Assembly: GCA_949987565.1 (NCBI GenBank)
Contig: OX465120.1
Coordinates: forward strand, 4,328,587-4,392,586
Source of the DNA: Luidia sarsii
Taxonomy: Eukaryota; Echinodermata; Asteroidea; Paxillosida; Luidiidae
Direction: 5' to 3'
DNA: 64,000 bases
Part shown: in pieces, positions 29,074 to 40,641 of the stretch
Layout: each line of letters starts with the position of its first letter
Numbering within the stretch: position 1 is the first letter of the stretch
Made by a program: the position numbers and the translations under genes
Notes under the pieces: model-generated
Told to the model about the DNA's origin: nothing
The model's database searches: none
Seen by the model: the letters and a program-made list of their open reading frames with translations, nothing else

Positions 29074-29411
29074 AATAATATTAATGAATAAATACCAAAC
29101 ACGGAGAATATTATGCACATGTATCAGATATGTGATAGGTCAGGATGAGAAGTGAGGAATACTGAGGAATATTGTAGTCAATATGACGGAATAGCAAACG
29201 GATATCAACGGAAAGAAATATTAATCTTACTTTCTAGATGGGAGATAAATTGATGAATAAATACTAAACAAGGAGAATATTATGCACATGTAAATGTATC
29301 AGAGATGTGATAGGTCAGGATGAGAAGTGAGGAACAGTGAGGAATATTGTTGTCAATATGACGGAATAGCGAACGGATATCAACGGAAAGAAATGGTAAT
29401 CTTACTTTCTA
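29074..29411. repeat. Tandem duplication of a ~165-bp repeat segment
   Basis: GAATAAATACCAAACACGG to CTTACTTTCTA (about 29086-29235) is repeated from about 29254 to 29411 with few changes. A third partial copy begins at about 32541. It is probably a fragment of an unclassified retroelement. Confidence 0.7.
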
Positions 29412-29618
29412 CAAATCAACATTGGTTACCTTTTCCTATCCATTTGCTTGTCTTTAGTAATGACAAAATCCCTATATACATTATTCCTATGTCGCTACCA
29501 CGATATGATAGGCTAACAGTGTTATTATCATGCAGTTGCGACGTTAACGTGATAAGTTCCATTAACAAAATAAAGGTCGATTTATTGGTTCGTAGCCCTG
29601 TTTATCCAGTACAATATA

Positions 29619-29870
29619 TGTGACCCGGCACAACGGCATGTGGAATATCCCACAAAACACTTTTTGAGTAAACAACGCCTGAAGTTAAAGTATCTTAACA
29701 ATTCGAATAAAAATATTTTTTTTATTTTTTTTATTTTCGGAAATGTTAAATATTAGAGGATATTATATGTTGATATCATTTGAAAGCTAATGGTATACTC
29801 TTTCACATCATTAGAACATCTCAAAATCTTAAAAGTGGGGTTATTCCTCATTATGCTGTGCCGGGTCACA
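29619..29870 (+). mobile_element. TGTGACCCGGCAC MITE, copy 5
   Basis: 252 bp, complete ends. The T-rich centre (about 29712-29735) is expanded compared with copy 4. Confidence 0.9.
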
Positions 29871-30480
29871 TATTATCTCCTGTGGGGGCACTGTTTGGCG
29901 AGAATGTTCCTTACTCCAGCAGAAACCAAGGCGACTACGGGATGGTGACCATCCAAATCGTTTGGCCTTCGGAGATCAATGTGGAGTTCTCAGGGCGGGT
30001 ATAAATTGAAAAGAAAAGCACGTTAAGACTGTTGTCAGCTAGAGGTGAAATAGCGGTGTGTTGATGCAGCCTGTCATTAAAAAGGGGTCTTTTTTAATCA
30101 TTCGGTGAACGAGAATTTAAACGAGTTGAATATTGGACACTGGATTCGAGCCTGAGTAGGTGAGCAATTTGTACGCAAGGTGGGAGCAACGATGACTATT
30201 CGTAAGAATGGAATGCGAGAAATGCAAAGGGTTAGTTTCTTCTGATAGTGGGTGAGATCCTGCACACGTGCTCGTGTCATAATGAAGATTGCGCCTCGCA
30301 ATGAATTATGGAGGTAAGAAGGGAGGAGATGATTGAGTATATACGCCTTCACGTAGAGACTATAAGCTACGCAAAGCTCAGCTCGATCTATATCTAATTA
30401 CACGCTGCCCTAAAATTCATGCTAGAATTTAGGAAAAAAACCGCCGTGTTCTATGACCACGAAAGAAGACCAGTGTGCAT
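29871..30480. other. Unannotated sequence
   Basis: No supported gene or repeat family. Confidence 0.3.
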
Positions 30481-30486
30481 GATAAT

Positions 30487-30729
30487 CTATCTATTTCCAT
30501 CAGGTCGGTTTCGGCCCCTGGTGACCATGTTGACAAGTAGCCTCCTTGCTGATCTGTCCGTTGTTGTTCGAATTGTCTCTATGGGGGGTCGGCCCACTCT
30601 TGCCAGAATGTTGTCCCACCATCTTGTTCTTGGTCTTCCGCGTCCCCTTTTGGCCCCCATCTTTCCTTGCATGATAATCTTTTCAAGGCATGATAATATG
30701 GACCGATTTATCGTATGTATTATTCGCAT
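30487..30729 (-). pseudogene. LINE C-terminal fragment, second copy
   Basis: The - strand encodes LEKIIMQGKMGAKRGRGRPR, TRWWDNILARVGRPPIETIR and RGRNRPDGNR, then a stop and an AATAGATAGAT tail. It matches the fragment at 5690-6083 nearly residue for residue. It begins more than 60 residues later, so it is shorter. The first ~12 codons of the open frame are unrelated flanking sequence. Confidence 0.8.
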
Positions 30730-30876
30730 GAAGTGTCCTTCTTTTCAAAGTACTTCGTGAGGAACCGTCTTAGAGTAAAGAAAGGGTGCTGGTAAGACAC
30801 GTGCATGGGGTTTCTCGACAGCGTAGAGCATGTGAGGACAGGCGAAAGATCACGAAAAAGAAATACGTATGACGTA

Positions 30877-31130
30877 TGTGACCCGGCACAACGACATGAG
30901 GTATATCCCACCAAAACACTTTTTGAGTAAACAACGCCTGAAGTTAAAGTATCTTCACAATTCGATTACAAATAATTTTTCTCTTTTTTGTATTTTCGGA
31001 AATTTAACTATTAGAGGATATTATATTTTGATATTATTTGAAAGCTATAATGGTATACTCTTTCACATCATTAGAAAACCTCAAAATCTCAAAAGTGGGG
31101 TTATACCTTATTATGCTGTGCCGGGTCACA
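30877..31130 (+). mobile_element. TGTGACCCGGCAC MITE, copy 6
   Basis: 254 bp, complete ends. Third copy within 2.7 kb in the same orientation. Confidence 0.9.
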
Positions 31131-31244
31131 TATTATGCAGAACATGAAAACTTATTTTTACAAGAGTTCACCCACTATCGCGCAATTTATGGGTAACGCT
31201 TATAGCTCATGGCTGGACTCCGATCCGCGGAGCTAGGTTAGAAG

Positions 31245-31385
31245 AGTATAGCTTCTGACGACAACAGAGCACGCTGTCCGTTTCGTTCAGTTGTCGGATC
31301 TCTCTAAAGTCAAACCCCTCCTCAAAAGAGATGATAACATTTATGGTTTCACCGCAAACTGTCCACATCCTGCAGTACAATACTT
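31245..31385 (+). mobile_element. Structured retroelement tail (family H), degenerate copy 5
   Basis: CTTCTGACGA at 31252-31261, a weak ACAG/CTGT stem, GTTTCGTTCAG in place of GAAACGTTGAG, and TTTCACCGCAAACTGTCCA near the end. Confidence 0.5.
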
Positions 31386-31489
31386 CAATTAAAAACAAGA
31401 AACTATGCGAACAATAAAACTATGTTTGACTTCAATTGCAAAAGATTCACCCACTTTCGGTGCGATCCCCGACCTGCTGTAACCTAATT

Positions 31490-31712
31490 GACAACCATTG
31501 GTTGCTTGCGTCTGAATGAAAGCGGGAAGTGTGATCCCTGGAGATATACGGCAGTTAATGGCTAATAAATTGCTTCTGACTGGTGCTCCCACCACGGCAA
31601 AGACTAGTTGACCATTTGTAAGGCCATCATCAATAGGGCTTGATAGCTCAGATGGGAAGAGCGCTGGTAAGTAATTCCAGAATTCTGTGGTTCAAATACC
31701 GGTCCTGTCAAT
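31490..31712 (+). repeat. tRNA-like SINE-type repeat
   Basis: TGATCCCTGGAGATATACGG and TTGCTTCTGACTGGTGC precede a tRNA-like module: GATAGCTCAGATGGGAAGAG (box A) at about 31643-31662 and GGTTCAAATACC (box B) at about 31690-31701. It is degenerate and not a functional tRNA. Confidence 0.6.
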
Positions 31713-32538
31713 GTTTAATTTGGCATTTTCTCAATTAGTAAAAAAGTTCCCAGTTAGTTTGTCATCGATTCGTTTGAAAAGTAAACGTATATTTAAAAGG
31801 TGCATCGTGTTATACTGCCTTTCGGAAGAACATATAATTATAGGGATCGAGATTCTTGAATGTGATTTGTTTTAGGCTCCGTAATAACACTTCACCATGT
31901 GATCAATTCATCTTCACGTAGCACTAGTCAATCTATATGCCTTCCCCGAAACTAGAATCGACTAGAATACGACTATCATTGCGATCCCCTTTGTCATTGC
32001 CATGGTCCACTACTTGATAATCGATTCCAGTTTTTCGTTTTGGGGAGTATCGATAAAACGCCGCATTGGGACACTGCAGACTGGCCGAAGCTGAATGACA
32101 TACTTCCATCCAGTTTAATAAGAGAACATTCCAAATAATTCCCCTATTGGGATAGAACGTGAGAAGAAACATCCTTCGCCTCTTACAATACCACCATTAC
32201 GGGTATTCTCCGCGTAACATTTATCCAATATCTGATATGGAAGACACTTCTATATGCAATGGAAAAACGTTATAAAGTGACGTCGGAAATACGCGTCGTT
32301 CCGCATTGTAATATACATGTACTATCCGTTCGCAATGTTCATTTGTAGCTGCGTGAGAATCTTGTGCGTGTTGTTTGACTGTCTCCGCGAGAGAGCTGTT
32401 AACTGCCCCCTGCTATCGAGGGCTACGTAACCCATATTATTATTATCATCATTATTTATTCGGTCAAGGAAAACAAACAAGATGTACATTACTTTAAGGT
32501 GAGGAAGCTAGGTCATACAGTCTATATAATGGAAATTC
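31713..32538. other. Unannotated sequence
   Basis: No supported feature. A short ATT/ATC repeat lies at 32437-32458. Confidence 0.3.
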
Positions 32539-32540
32539 AA

Positions 32541-32780
32541 GATGGGAGATAAATTGATGAATAAATACCAAACAAGGAGAATATTATGCACATGTATCAA
32601 AGATGTGATAGGTCAGGATGACAAGGGGAAGAGATGGGCCAAGGACTGGGGATGAAGGGGAAGAGATTGGGCAGGATAAGAGGGAAGGAGTAAACAAGCA
32701 GAGTAAGGACAATCCAATCTAAGACGGCCAGGAAGGAACAAAAGTGAAAAACACTGTGACTCAAAAGCCTGTTCCTCCAG
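32541..32780. repeat. Interspersed repeat, related to 29074-29411
   Basis: Begins GATAAATTGATGAATAAATA, continues GGAGAATATTATGCACATGT and GTGATAGGTCAGGATGA, then purine-rich sequence with two GGGGAAGAGAT units. It resembles a PLE or LINE 3' UTR but cannot be classified. Confidence 0.5.
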
Positions 32781-33844
32781 TCCTAGGTTGGTGAATAAAT
32801 AGCTAACTATAGTAAACTTAGTAACTTGGTAAAAACAATCAGATACAAGTAAATGACATTGATAAGATAAATCTGCAATTAAAAGATGTGTATAGGCTAA
32901 CTGTTATCGTTACATTCAACTGTAGGTTCTCTTTATCGATATTGTAACCAACAAGTATTAGTTTAATTGGAATTTTAGAGGGTACAACAATACAATAAAG
33001 CCACACCCCTGGATCAACAACTGAAGTACCTGAACCTCTCCCCTGCTCCGTTGTGCTTGGGGGACGTGGCCCCACACTTCAACAATAATAGGCTGCGCTG
33101 TTTGTTTTCTAACTTGGATAACAAGCGCTCAACTCCAACAGAACTTGAGCAACTGGTACTCGGCAGTTGGTCCAGCGCACGGGGACATTTTCTTGCCGAG
33201 TTCTATAAACATGCAGCTTTTTGTGTCAACACAATTATGAAATTCGATACTGTGCTGACGGCGGGCAGCGGGATTTAGGCCGGGGGTTGACGGGTGAGTT
33301 GGGGCACGTGGTCGGGTGTGTTTTTTATCGGCTGGGAGGGGAAGAGTTCCGCGTAAAGGTGAGCACGTACAGCGGATTAGCGTGTCGGGGCGGGGATCAT
33401 TCGGGTGGATTAGCCCGTGAGATCGGCAAGGAATGCTTAATGCGAGCGGGTGTGCAGACACACGGCTTTCACCGAAAGCCAGCAGATGTTAACCGGCAGG
33501 CGGTTTTTTCATACTCTGACGTCACAGCTTGGATCGGTCACTTCCACTGTTGCGGACTCTGCCTTGTTCGTGAACGATTACCAATACCGTACTAGTTCCT
33601 GATGCCTGAGAATGATTGAGTTTAATATTGTACTACTTTCCTGCCTTTATTTTCTTGAGCTCTTTCTTTCATCATTATAGGGCTCTTACACTTTTAAGAA
33701 GTGCTATCTAGCAATCTTTATTTCGCTTCAGGCTCTTGATCGTTTTCCCGTGTAGTCCTCCCTCAATGACATCTTTCAAAAGTCCATCGTGTCTAAGGAA
33801 AACATCCACTTAAATTTGTTGGCATCATTGGAAACTGATAAAAC
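32781..33844. other. Unannotated sequence
   Basis: The GC-rich part 33240-33590 contains an open frame with a potential donor (GTAAAG|GTGAGC at about 33361), but no matching acceptor or recognisable peptide, so no exon is called. Confidence 0.3.
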
Positions 33845-33998
33845 TAAATGAAACTTGCTTCTGACTGGCGCCCCCACCACGGTAAAGAGTAGTTGACAAT
33901 TAGGGAAGGCCATTATCTAAGGGCTGGATAGCTCAGTTGGAAGAGCATTGGTACGTTAATCCGGAGGTCTCGGGTTCAAGACCCCGTCCACTCAAAGT
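33845..33998 (+). repeat. tRNA-like SINE-type repeat, uninterrupted copy
   Basis: TTGCTTCTGACTGGCGCCCC precedes the clearest tRNA-like module of the family: GGATAGCTCAGTTGGAAGAG (about 33926-33945) and CGGGTTCAAGACCCCG (about 33970-33985). Acceptor-stem pairing is poor, so a functional tRNA is unlikely. Confidence 0.65.
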
Positions 33999-35579
33999 TT
34001 TCTTTACCAATTCTTCACTTATTATATACTTTTAGCCTTTTGGCTGCCCCATCCTTAGTGCAATCACTTTTACTTGTCTTCTTGCCTCATATCGTAGCCA
34101 TTCCAGTATTCTCTTTGATGACTGTTATCTCTTATTTTTTAACTTTGTCATGTCTCTGTCAATGCCTGGAAATTGATCAATTGAATGGTAATGTAAATGA
34201 AACGTACACGGGAACACGGACGTTTTACACTGGCACAATTGGCTAACTCAACATACACCACCACGGGTCAGAAAGCTTCACGTGGAACGAAGTTGGGGCC
34301 AAACGCCAGAAAGCACACGTCTGAATGTGCCCTTTAACTTCCGATGGAATGCAAACGCGCATCTCAGAATGGCACGAGTCCGATATGTGAGGGAGAGTAT
34401 CGCGGTCCTGATGATGGGATGGACGTTTAAAATAGAAGTAGGGCCTATCCATCCGAAACCTGGCCTTGTTTCAGATAATAAGAAAGGACGTGTTTGTTCG
34501 CATCGATCGATGGTTATCTAAGTCCTATTACGAATGAGCGTTTTTCTTTTGGTCATGCGGTATATGCAACACACGGTATTTTTTTTCTGTTCGCGAGTGG
34601 TGGAAATTCAGAGGCAGCCTCTCTCTAGTCTAGTGCAAATATGGGGGAGGGATGCGGCGTGTTGACACAGCCCAACCTGCCTATTAGCCACCGACTGTTG
34701 CAGGCTGCCTGTTGATCCGACGATCAACACGGGGACGAGGTTGAAAATAACCCCCCCCCCTCGGAAAATAAAAGCAAGAATGGTAGTCGGGCGTCCGTTA
34801 GATCGTGTGCGCGTCGGCATCGGACGAAAATCATGAATATGCATGGCGGCGGCCCGTGTGGTGAGATGTATTCGCGTAGGCGTCGCGTGCATGTCTCCCG
34901 CGTCAACCCAAAACAGGAGTGCCGAATGCAAACTCCCCTATGGCATGGTGGATGTACCTAAAAATATTCATTACGATTGAATCATCCTACCTAATGGAAA
35001 CCGAAAACGGAGTGACCACCCCGGAATTACAATTTTACATAAAATCACGATTTCACCGCAAACGAGGCTATACTTGAAATGTTTCATATCGTATAGGTAT
35101 AAATTGGGGAACAAAAATAGACAAACGTTTTTGTTCCCGGTTTGCTTTCTCTTCTTTAGAACATGTATGTACCGGCCAATGAATCATGGGAACAGGAAAC
35201 TATATCTTTGCTGCCTGCTTTGACGATAGTCGGAACCATTTTACCATTTGCTGACGTATATCTCTAGGGGTCAAACCCCGTTCACAAAAAGTTGCAAACA
35301 ACCATTTTTAGTCATAAAACAAGCGGCTGCAGCCGTTCGGGGATCACGCAAAATGGATGCAGCTTCTTAAACTTGATACGATGGAACTGATTTCTGTCAA
35401 TGGCGAAGATTCCACTAGGATGGAAATATTCGGGGCTCTATCGTTTCTAGGGTTGCGTGGCTCGAGTTATGGGGCCCATGTTGTCGAGCCCCTAGTTGAT
35501 GGGCCCTGGTAACTGGCCTCACTCTTCTGATTGAGGTCCAGGCCAGGTGAACCACAACTTGAGAAAGCAGCACGTCTAA
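33999..35579. other. Unannotated sequence
   Basis: No gene recognised. A C-run lies at 34751-34760. 35262-35285 resembles a scrap of the tRNA-like repeat family. Confidence 0.3.
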
Positions 35580-35800
35580 TTGAAAAAAGAAGAAGACACA
35601 AAATCAGAACAAGAACAATAGCTTTTCCGGTTCGCAGAAGCTAAAAAAAAATGAGAAGGCGAAAGGAAAAGAAGAGAAAGAAGAAGAAGAAGAAGAAGAA
35701 GAAGAAGAAGAAGAAGAAGAAGAAGAAAAAGACGATGATGAAAAACAAGAAGGCGAAGAAGAAGAAGATGACGAAGAAGAAAAAGAAGAAGAAGACTTTT
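35580..35800 (+). repeat. GAA microsatellite, left flank of LINE
   Basis: AAGAAGAAG over most of 35675-35795, with scattered GAT and AAA units. The matching flank on the other side of the LINE is 37577-37622. Confidence 0.85.
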
Positions 35801-37572
35801 TTTTGACTTTTCAACATAGATACTTTAATTCAGTTCCAGTGAAAAGCTATGTACAACAAATTGGAATATATGTATATATATATACAATATTTACAAAACA
35901 TTACATGCAATTAACAAAGAGATTCAAGTCGTCATTTAAAACAAGAAAAACATTGGAAGGCATTCAAGGATCCAAACATGAACAGAGGCATTTGCCATGT
36001 CTCGCTAACACGAGCAGCTATTCATGGAAAGGTTCCAGAGCAGTTCAATCAGTCAATTTTCTAGATTTTCATGTCAACAATTTGATGGGAAAAAAGTCCT
36101 TGTTTTTTACGATAAGGGGGTTATTTTTCCATTTACAGAATAGAGGACATTAATTTTAATATGTTTTTTTTTTTTTTTCAAAGCAGTATTTACACTATTT
36201 TATAAAAAGAGTTATGATTCATTCCATATATTTATACATGAAGTTAATACATTAAGAGGAAAGAAAGGGTATCTCACCACAACCAGAGGCATTCCACCAT
36301 GTCTCGCTAACGCGAGCTGCTGTTTGTGGTGAGAAATCCCAGGGAAATTCAATTTATATACGATATAGTAACGTTCATTTTCAAAAGCACCAACTATAAC
36401 AATGTAAATAGAGTTCAGCAGTCACATAAAAAATGTTTAATAGAATTGCGACTCACATTAACCATGTCAGTTTGTTATTTTCATACATTACTAGAGTATT
36501 GTTTATTGCCCACTTGTTTAAGAAAAAAGGGATAGAGTTATTTGTTTTATGGAAATGGAATTCCAGAAGAAGTCTATTTTTTATCCTGTGCGTCCAAATG
36601 AGAAGAGGGTCATAATCATTACAGGTACGGTAGAGGTTATAGATTGTATATTTTAGGCCAATTATTAAGAAATTTGCCAGGCGGACGGAATCCTAGTTTC
36701 GAGATCGAGCATGCGGAACAAGTGACCAGTAAATATCAAAGTCGATGACAAGTAGAGGAAGCAAACGATGAAGAAGTGTGTGCAGGAGGTTTAGAGCAGG
36801 CTGGATTCCGCTGCAGGTAACAAAAAGGTGTGTGACTGTTCCCTTCTCTCCACACCAAAGACAGTTGGAGGAGATGATGTTGTTGAGATGGTGAAGTACT
36901 GGAAGAGAGGGCAAGACGTTATGAAGCAGTTTAAACTGAACGTCCCCTTCTTTTTTGTTAGCTGGAAGTTCGTATATGTTCTTCCACGGTATCTTGAAAG
37001 TCGGTGGGAAGAAGCCTTTATTGTGCCACGGGGTGACGATCGGTGAAGCTAAAAAGTTGATGTTGGTGTTGAATAGCCAGTAGAGAGCTCTTGAGGGTAC
37101 AAGAAGAGCATCTGTGTCAGTATTAAGCAGTACGTGGCCAGGAGTTGGAGGGCGACAGGGGATGTCACCATCAAGTTGACGGAGAAGTCCTTTGTGGTTG
37201 AAGAGAGCGGGGAAGGTGGAGGCCAAAGCACGATGGAGACGAGTGATGTCCTGCTGCAGAAGTCGAGTTGAGGGAGGGCGCGCACTCCCAAGGGAGGCGC
37301 CGAAGTCGTTCATGGAGCGCCACGTACCATTGTGAGGGTCAATGAGGTGCTTAACTAGTTTTGTTCCGCATGCTCGGAGTCTCTCAAAGAAAGCCGCACC
37401 ACCGGGCAAGGGATTAACAAGAGGAGGATAAATAACGGGCAAATTTAGGACATGATGTAGTGAGTCAGACGGAGTAACAATTCGAGCACCAATGGTCATC
37501 CAGGCACGCATCATTTCCCTGTAAACTGGGGAAAGACTACTTATAAGTTTAGTATCAAGTTTTAAAGTGAAG
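35801..37572 (-). mobile_element. L1/Tx1-like LINE, 5'-truncated, inserted in GAA/TTC repeat
   Basis: On the - strand the element runs from 37572 to its 3' end at about 35801, where AAAGTCAAAAAAAAGTC meets TTCTTC repeats. It contains the C-terminal part of ORF2 (36693-37572). A roughly 890-bp 3' region follows, holding two copies of a block (on the + strand CAGAGGCATT and CATGTCTCGCTAAC-CGAGC) at 35984 and 36281, and an internal T-run at 36164-36178 (+ strand). Confidence 0.75.
36693..37572 (-). pseudogene. LINE ORF2 C-terminal region with zf-RVT domain
   Basis: About 290 codons on the - strand after the TTC-repeat-derived start of the open frame (the first ~25 residues, mostly Phe, are repeat translation). 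LINE ORF2 proteins copy element RNA into DNA at a nick; this segment lies downstream of the polymerase core. It carries WKNIYELPANKKEGDVQFKL, then LHNVLPSLPVL, and a zinc-finger-like C-x2-C-x7-H-x4-C motif (CLWCGEKGTVTHLFVTC), the typical reverse-transcriptase zinc-binding domain of L1/Tx1-type elements. Endonuclease and polymerase motifs are absent, so the copy is 5'-truncated and dead. It stops at 36693. The frame is otherwise intact, so insertion was probably not very old. Confidence 0.8.
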
Positions 37573-37576
37573 ATTT

Positions 37577-37622
37577 GATAGAAGAAGAAGAAGAAGAAGA
37601 AGAGTAAGAAGAAGAAGAAGTT
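37577..37622 (+). repeat. GAA microsatellite, right flank of LINE
   Basis: GAAGAAGAAGAAGAAGAAGA with one interruption. Confidence 0.9.
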
Positions 37623-38317
37623 CGAGTTATAGGACGATACCAACTGGGAAGCAGTATTTCGTGCACGTCTCTTTACAATAAATGGTTACTTGATTTTGTT
37701 TGCGTTCACTGAACGTCTGAACCGGACGCGAGGCGGGATATCGCTAAAGTGATCGGACCGACATCTTCAATTTACCGCTGCAGTTAGCATTAATGTTTCA
37801 ATGTTCTTTCTATATGTTTTTCCCCCTCGGAGGGGAGGTGGGGAAGAGCCTGTTGAGGCTACGAGCAGGGACTCGGGTCCGTAACATTCCCGGCGACATT
37901 TTGAGTACTTTCACCTGCCCACTCCTCGTGATAAATTAGCGCGCCTGCTGCTCGCTCTTCGCCCGCCACTTCTCCATTAGAGTACGGGTCGGTTCCAAGG
38001 CAGTTTCTTCCCCGCTGTCTTTGTGTGTGTGCATGTTTGCTGATCGTCGGCAAAGCGTCAGCTGACGCGGTCGCTGAGTTCTGTCCCGTTCGAGTGCCGC
38101 GGCGTTCCAATCGCCGTTCGTCTGTAGCTTTTTTTTTTTTGGGGGGGGGGAGTAAACTTTGTAGCGGGTGGAAAAGAGGCTCCCATAGATTGCAGTCGGG
38201 CGCTATAAACAGTGGTGAGACAGTCGGGTGGTGCCGACGACGTGTTGAAACACGACTTCCACACCCCACCCCCTCACCCCCACCATCGTCACAACCACAG
38301 AGGGTGCACGCCACTGA
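37623..38317. other. Unannotated, locally GC-rich sequence
   Basis: 37860-38290 is CpG-containing, with a long - strand frame (37859-38314) lacking a recognisable domain. A T-run/G-run lies at 38130-38149. Confidence 0.3.
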
Positions 38318-38321
38318 TTAA

Positions 38322-38696
38322 AGGGATATAACTACAGTTGGTCGAGGTCAAAGAATAGCATCCATGCCTTGCCTGATCCAACATATGCAGGACATAGCAA
38401 GCCTGTGAAAATTATTCAGCTCAATCCGCCAACCGAGTCTCGAGACAATAGTAAAACAAAAAATACTTCATTTGTTTCGCGAAAACGCAGCATTCAACGA
38501 ATTGTTCCGAAAAAAAATCGTTTAGACCTCGGTGAGACGTAAACGATTTCTTGTTCACTTTTCTCCAGAAATTTTAGGCAGAAATATTTCAGTGCAAGGT
38601 TTCTACTATAACCATCTTCAAACTATCAGGGCCTAAGTTTCATGTAAATTTGTGAACATGTCTGTTGTTCGATCTTACTAATGTTGTGTCGGGGCT
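38322..38696 (+). mobile_element. TTAA-flanked MITE, copy 2
   Basis: 375 bp with TTAA on the left (38318-38321) and TGAA on the right. The ends have decayed, but the internal sequence (CTCAATCCGCCAACCGAG, CTCGGTGAGACGTAAACG) matches the other copies. Confidence 0.75.
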
Positions 38697-40309
38697 TGAA
38701 GGTCAGGATAGCGACCCGTCCGGGCGCGGATAATTATGAAGTGAAATCGAGTAAATTACAACATGCTGGCGAGTGCTCATCGACTTTGTTAATTGTTGGT
38801 CCAAGTGCAGATCTCAGACCACACTTGGAAATCTGTTACTGTAGACCCCTGTAATTTGCAGCCCCGTTTGACTACGAAGTGGACTCTGGGTAATGTGTGA
38901 AACTGTTAAACGACCATCAATTATGGAGATGTTATATGGACCGATGTTTCGCCTCTTCGTAAAGGGCAGAATGATTCTGCTTACTGATTCTGCCATTTAC
39001 ATTTTAAAGCATCGCATTTGGATCATTTAAGTCAATAAGTAGATGACAGCTTGCATTTGGGTCATTTAAGTCTGTAATTATAGTCTGCCAAATGTATGTT
39101 ACGGATATGGATGGCATTGGGAGAATCTGACAGGTTTTGAATCTAGCATGAGCTTCGGGCATTGCGGCGCTATCTGTGGAAGTTGAGCTTTAAGTCACGT
39201 ATTTTGGAACTGTGGCCCGAGGGAGCTTCTTGTATGGTCTGAACGCCTCCCACTCACTCGGTCGCTAACTTGTTTTCATTATTTCATTTCTAGGATGCGT
39301 GCGGTCTAGACTATAGACTGCAACTATTCGACGGGTATTCCCTTTGAAGTGGTGCTTGGGGCACGTGTAGTTCTTAATATACCATGAATATTTGAGCATC
39401 AATCCGTTGCTTTGACGCTCGTTTTCATGCATCGCAATGTACCTCCGAGTCGCCGCTGGGAGGTAGGGAGAGAGAGAGAGAGAAGTCTCACTCTCGGGGA
39501 ATTAAAGGTGAAACGCCTGCAACTAAAGATAGAAGCGGAATCAGGATAAAGCTTTTTTGGGGGGGGGGTTTGGGGAAAGAGTTCCTGGATTTCACGTCAG
39601 CGAAAGTTGTGCAAAGAAAAGTGGTAGCATTAGGATGATGTGACGTCATTCTGCTGATAAAAAGGGCTATACGTGGTTTGCTCGGTGGTTCGACCAGTCT
39701 GCACTGGCAGTCCTCGGTGGAAACACAAAGGGTAAAGCCAGGATGCTATACGGTTGCAGAATGTCAAGCGATAGTGGCGGGTAGCGCCTTTTTATTGGAT
39801 GGAGCACTTGGTGAATTTTCATGGACCCTGAGGTCTTGGCGCCTTGACGTGCGGCGAGGTTTCTTAGAATCCCCGAGAGTCAATTCCATAATCCCTGAAG
39901 ACATACACACATTCTCAGTAATGCGCACCATTTCGGAGCCACTGCCTCTTTGCATTTTCTCCAAGAACGAAGGATGGGTTTACCGTACAAATCGCTAATA
40001 TTTTCAAAGTGACAATACGCACAAAAAACCCACCTTGAACTCATCTATGAATGACTAATTGAAACGGAGGGAGTCGAGCGGGAAACAGATGGAAACAAGA
40101 GCAAAGGCGAGAGAGATATGGAAGAGAAGAGAGGTGATATCTAGAGAGAGCGAGGGAGATCACACACGCGAGGAAAAGTCTGCAACATTTTAGAAGAGGT
40201 ACGCTAATCTATTATTGATTGAATTAGGGACAGACCTCAAAATAAAATGTATACTCAATAACGATGTGTTCCTGCGAAAGCCATGAGTTTATGAAATCAT
40301 GACACGTTC
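38697..40309. other. Unannotated sequence
   Basis: The frame at 39678-39998 (107 codons) lacks a domain. 38938-38990 holds GATGTTTCGCCTCTTCGTAA, which resembles a decayed retroelement tail. GA-rich patches lie at 39467-39482 and 40080-40180. Confidence 0.3.
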
Positions 40310-40350
40310 ATGGAGAAGAAGAATAATAAGAAGAATAATAATAAGAAGAA

Positions 40351-40430
40351 GACTTTTGACTTTTCAAAAGGAACACTTTATTTCGTTCCTTTGAAAATAA
40401 CAGAAAAGCAAAGCAAACCAAACCAAACCA
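40351..40430 (-). mobile_element. Very short L1/Tx1-like LINE tail in GAA repeat
   Basis: On the - strand GAAATAAAGTGTTCCTTTTG then AAAAGTCAAAAGTC is followed by TTCTTCTTATTATT. The fragment is about 80 bp and flanked by GAA/AAT repeats on one side and GAA repeats on the other. Its end matches those at 22555 and 35801. Confidence 0.6.
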
Positions 40431-40565
40431 GAAGAAGAAGAAACAGAAGAAGAATAAGGGGTTCAAAAACACGACGAAGACACAGAAGAAGGATGAGCAG
40501 GAGGAGGAGAAGACGGAGAAGAAGAAGAAGAAGGAGAAAAAAAGAAGAGAGTGAAAGAGGGGGGG
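40431..40565 (+). repeat. GAA/GGA-rich simple repeat
   Basis: GAAGAAGAAAC, then AGGAGGAGAAGACGG and a G-run at 40559-40568. Confidence 0.8.
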
Positions 40566-40641
40566 GGGCAGAAACGGCGCTATGAATTGAACACCTAGCC
40601 TAACCCTTACCCCAATTTCCCCACCTTTAAACTTATTACAG

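Noticed and set aside
33240..33590. Possible exon with donor GTAAAG|GTGAGC
   Set aside because: No acceptor or recognisable peptide; both strands have open frames because of GC-rich composition.
33926..33998. Functional tRNA gene
   Set aside because: Box A and box B are visible but acceptor-stem pairing is poor and the same module recurs within a longer interspersed repeat.
39678..39998. 107-codon + strand frame
   Set aside because: No recognisable domain; the opposite strand also has an open frame of similar quality.
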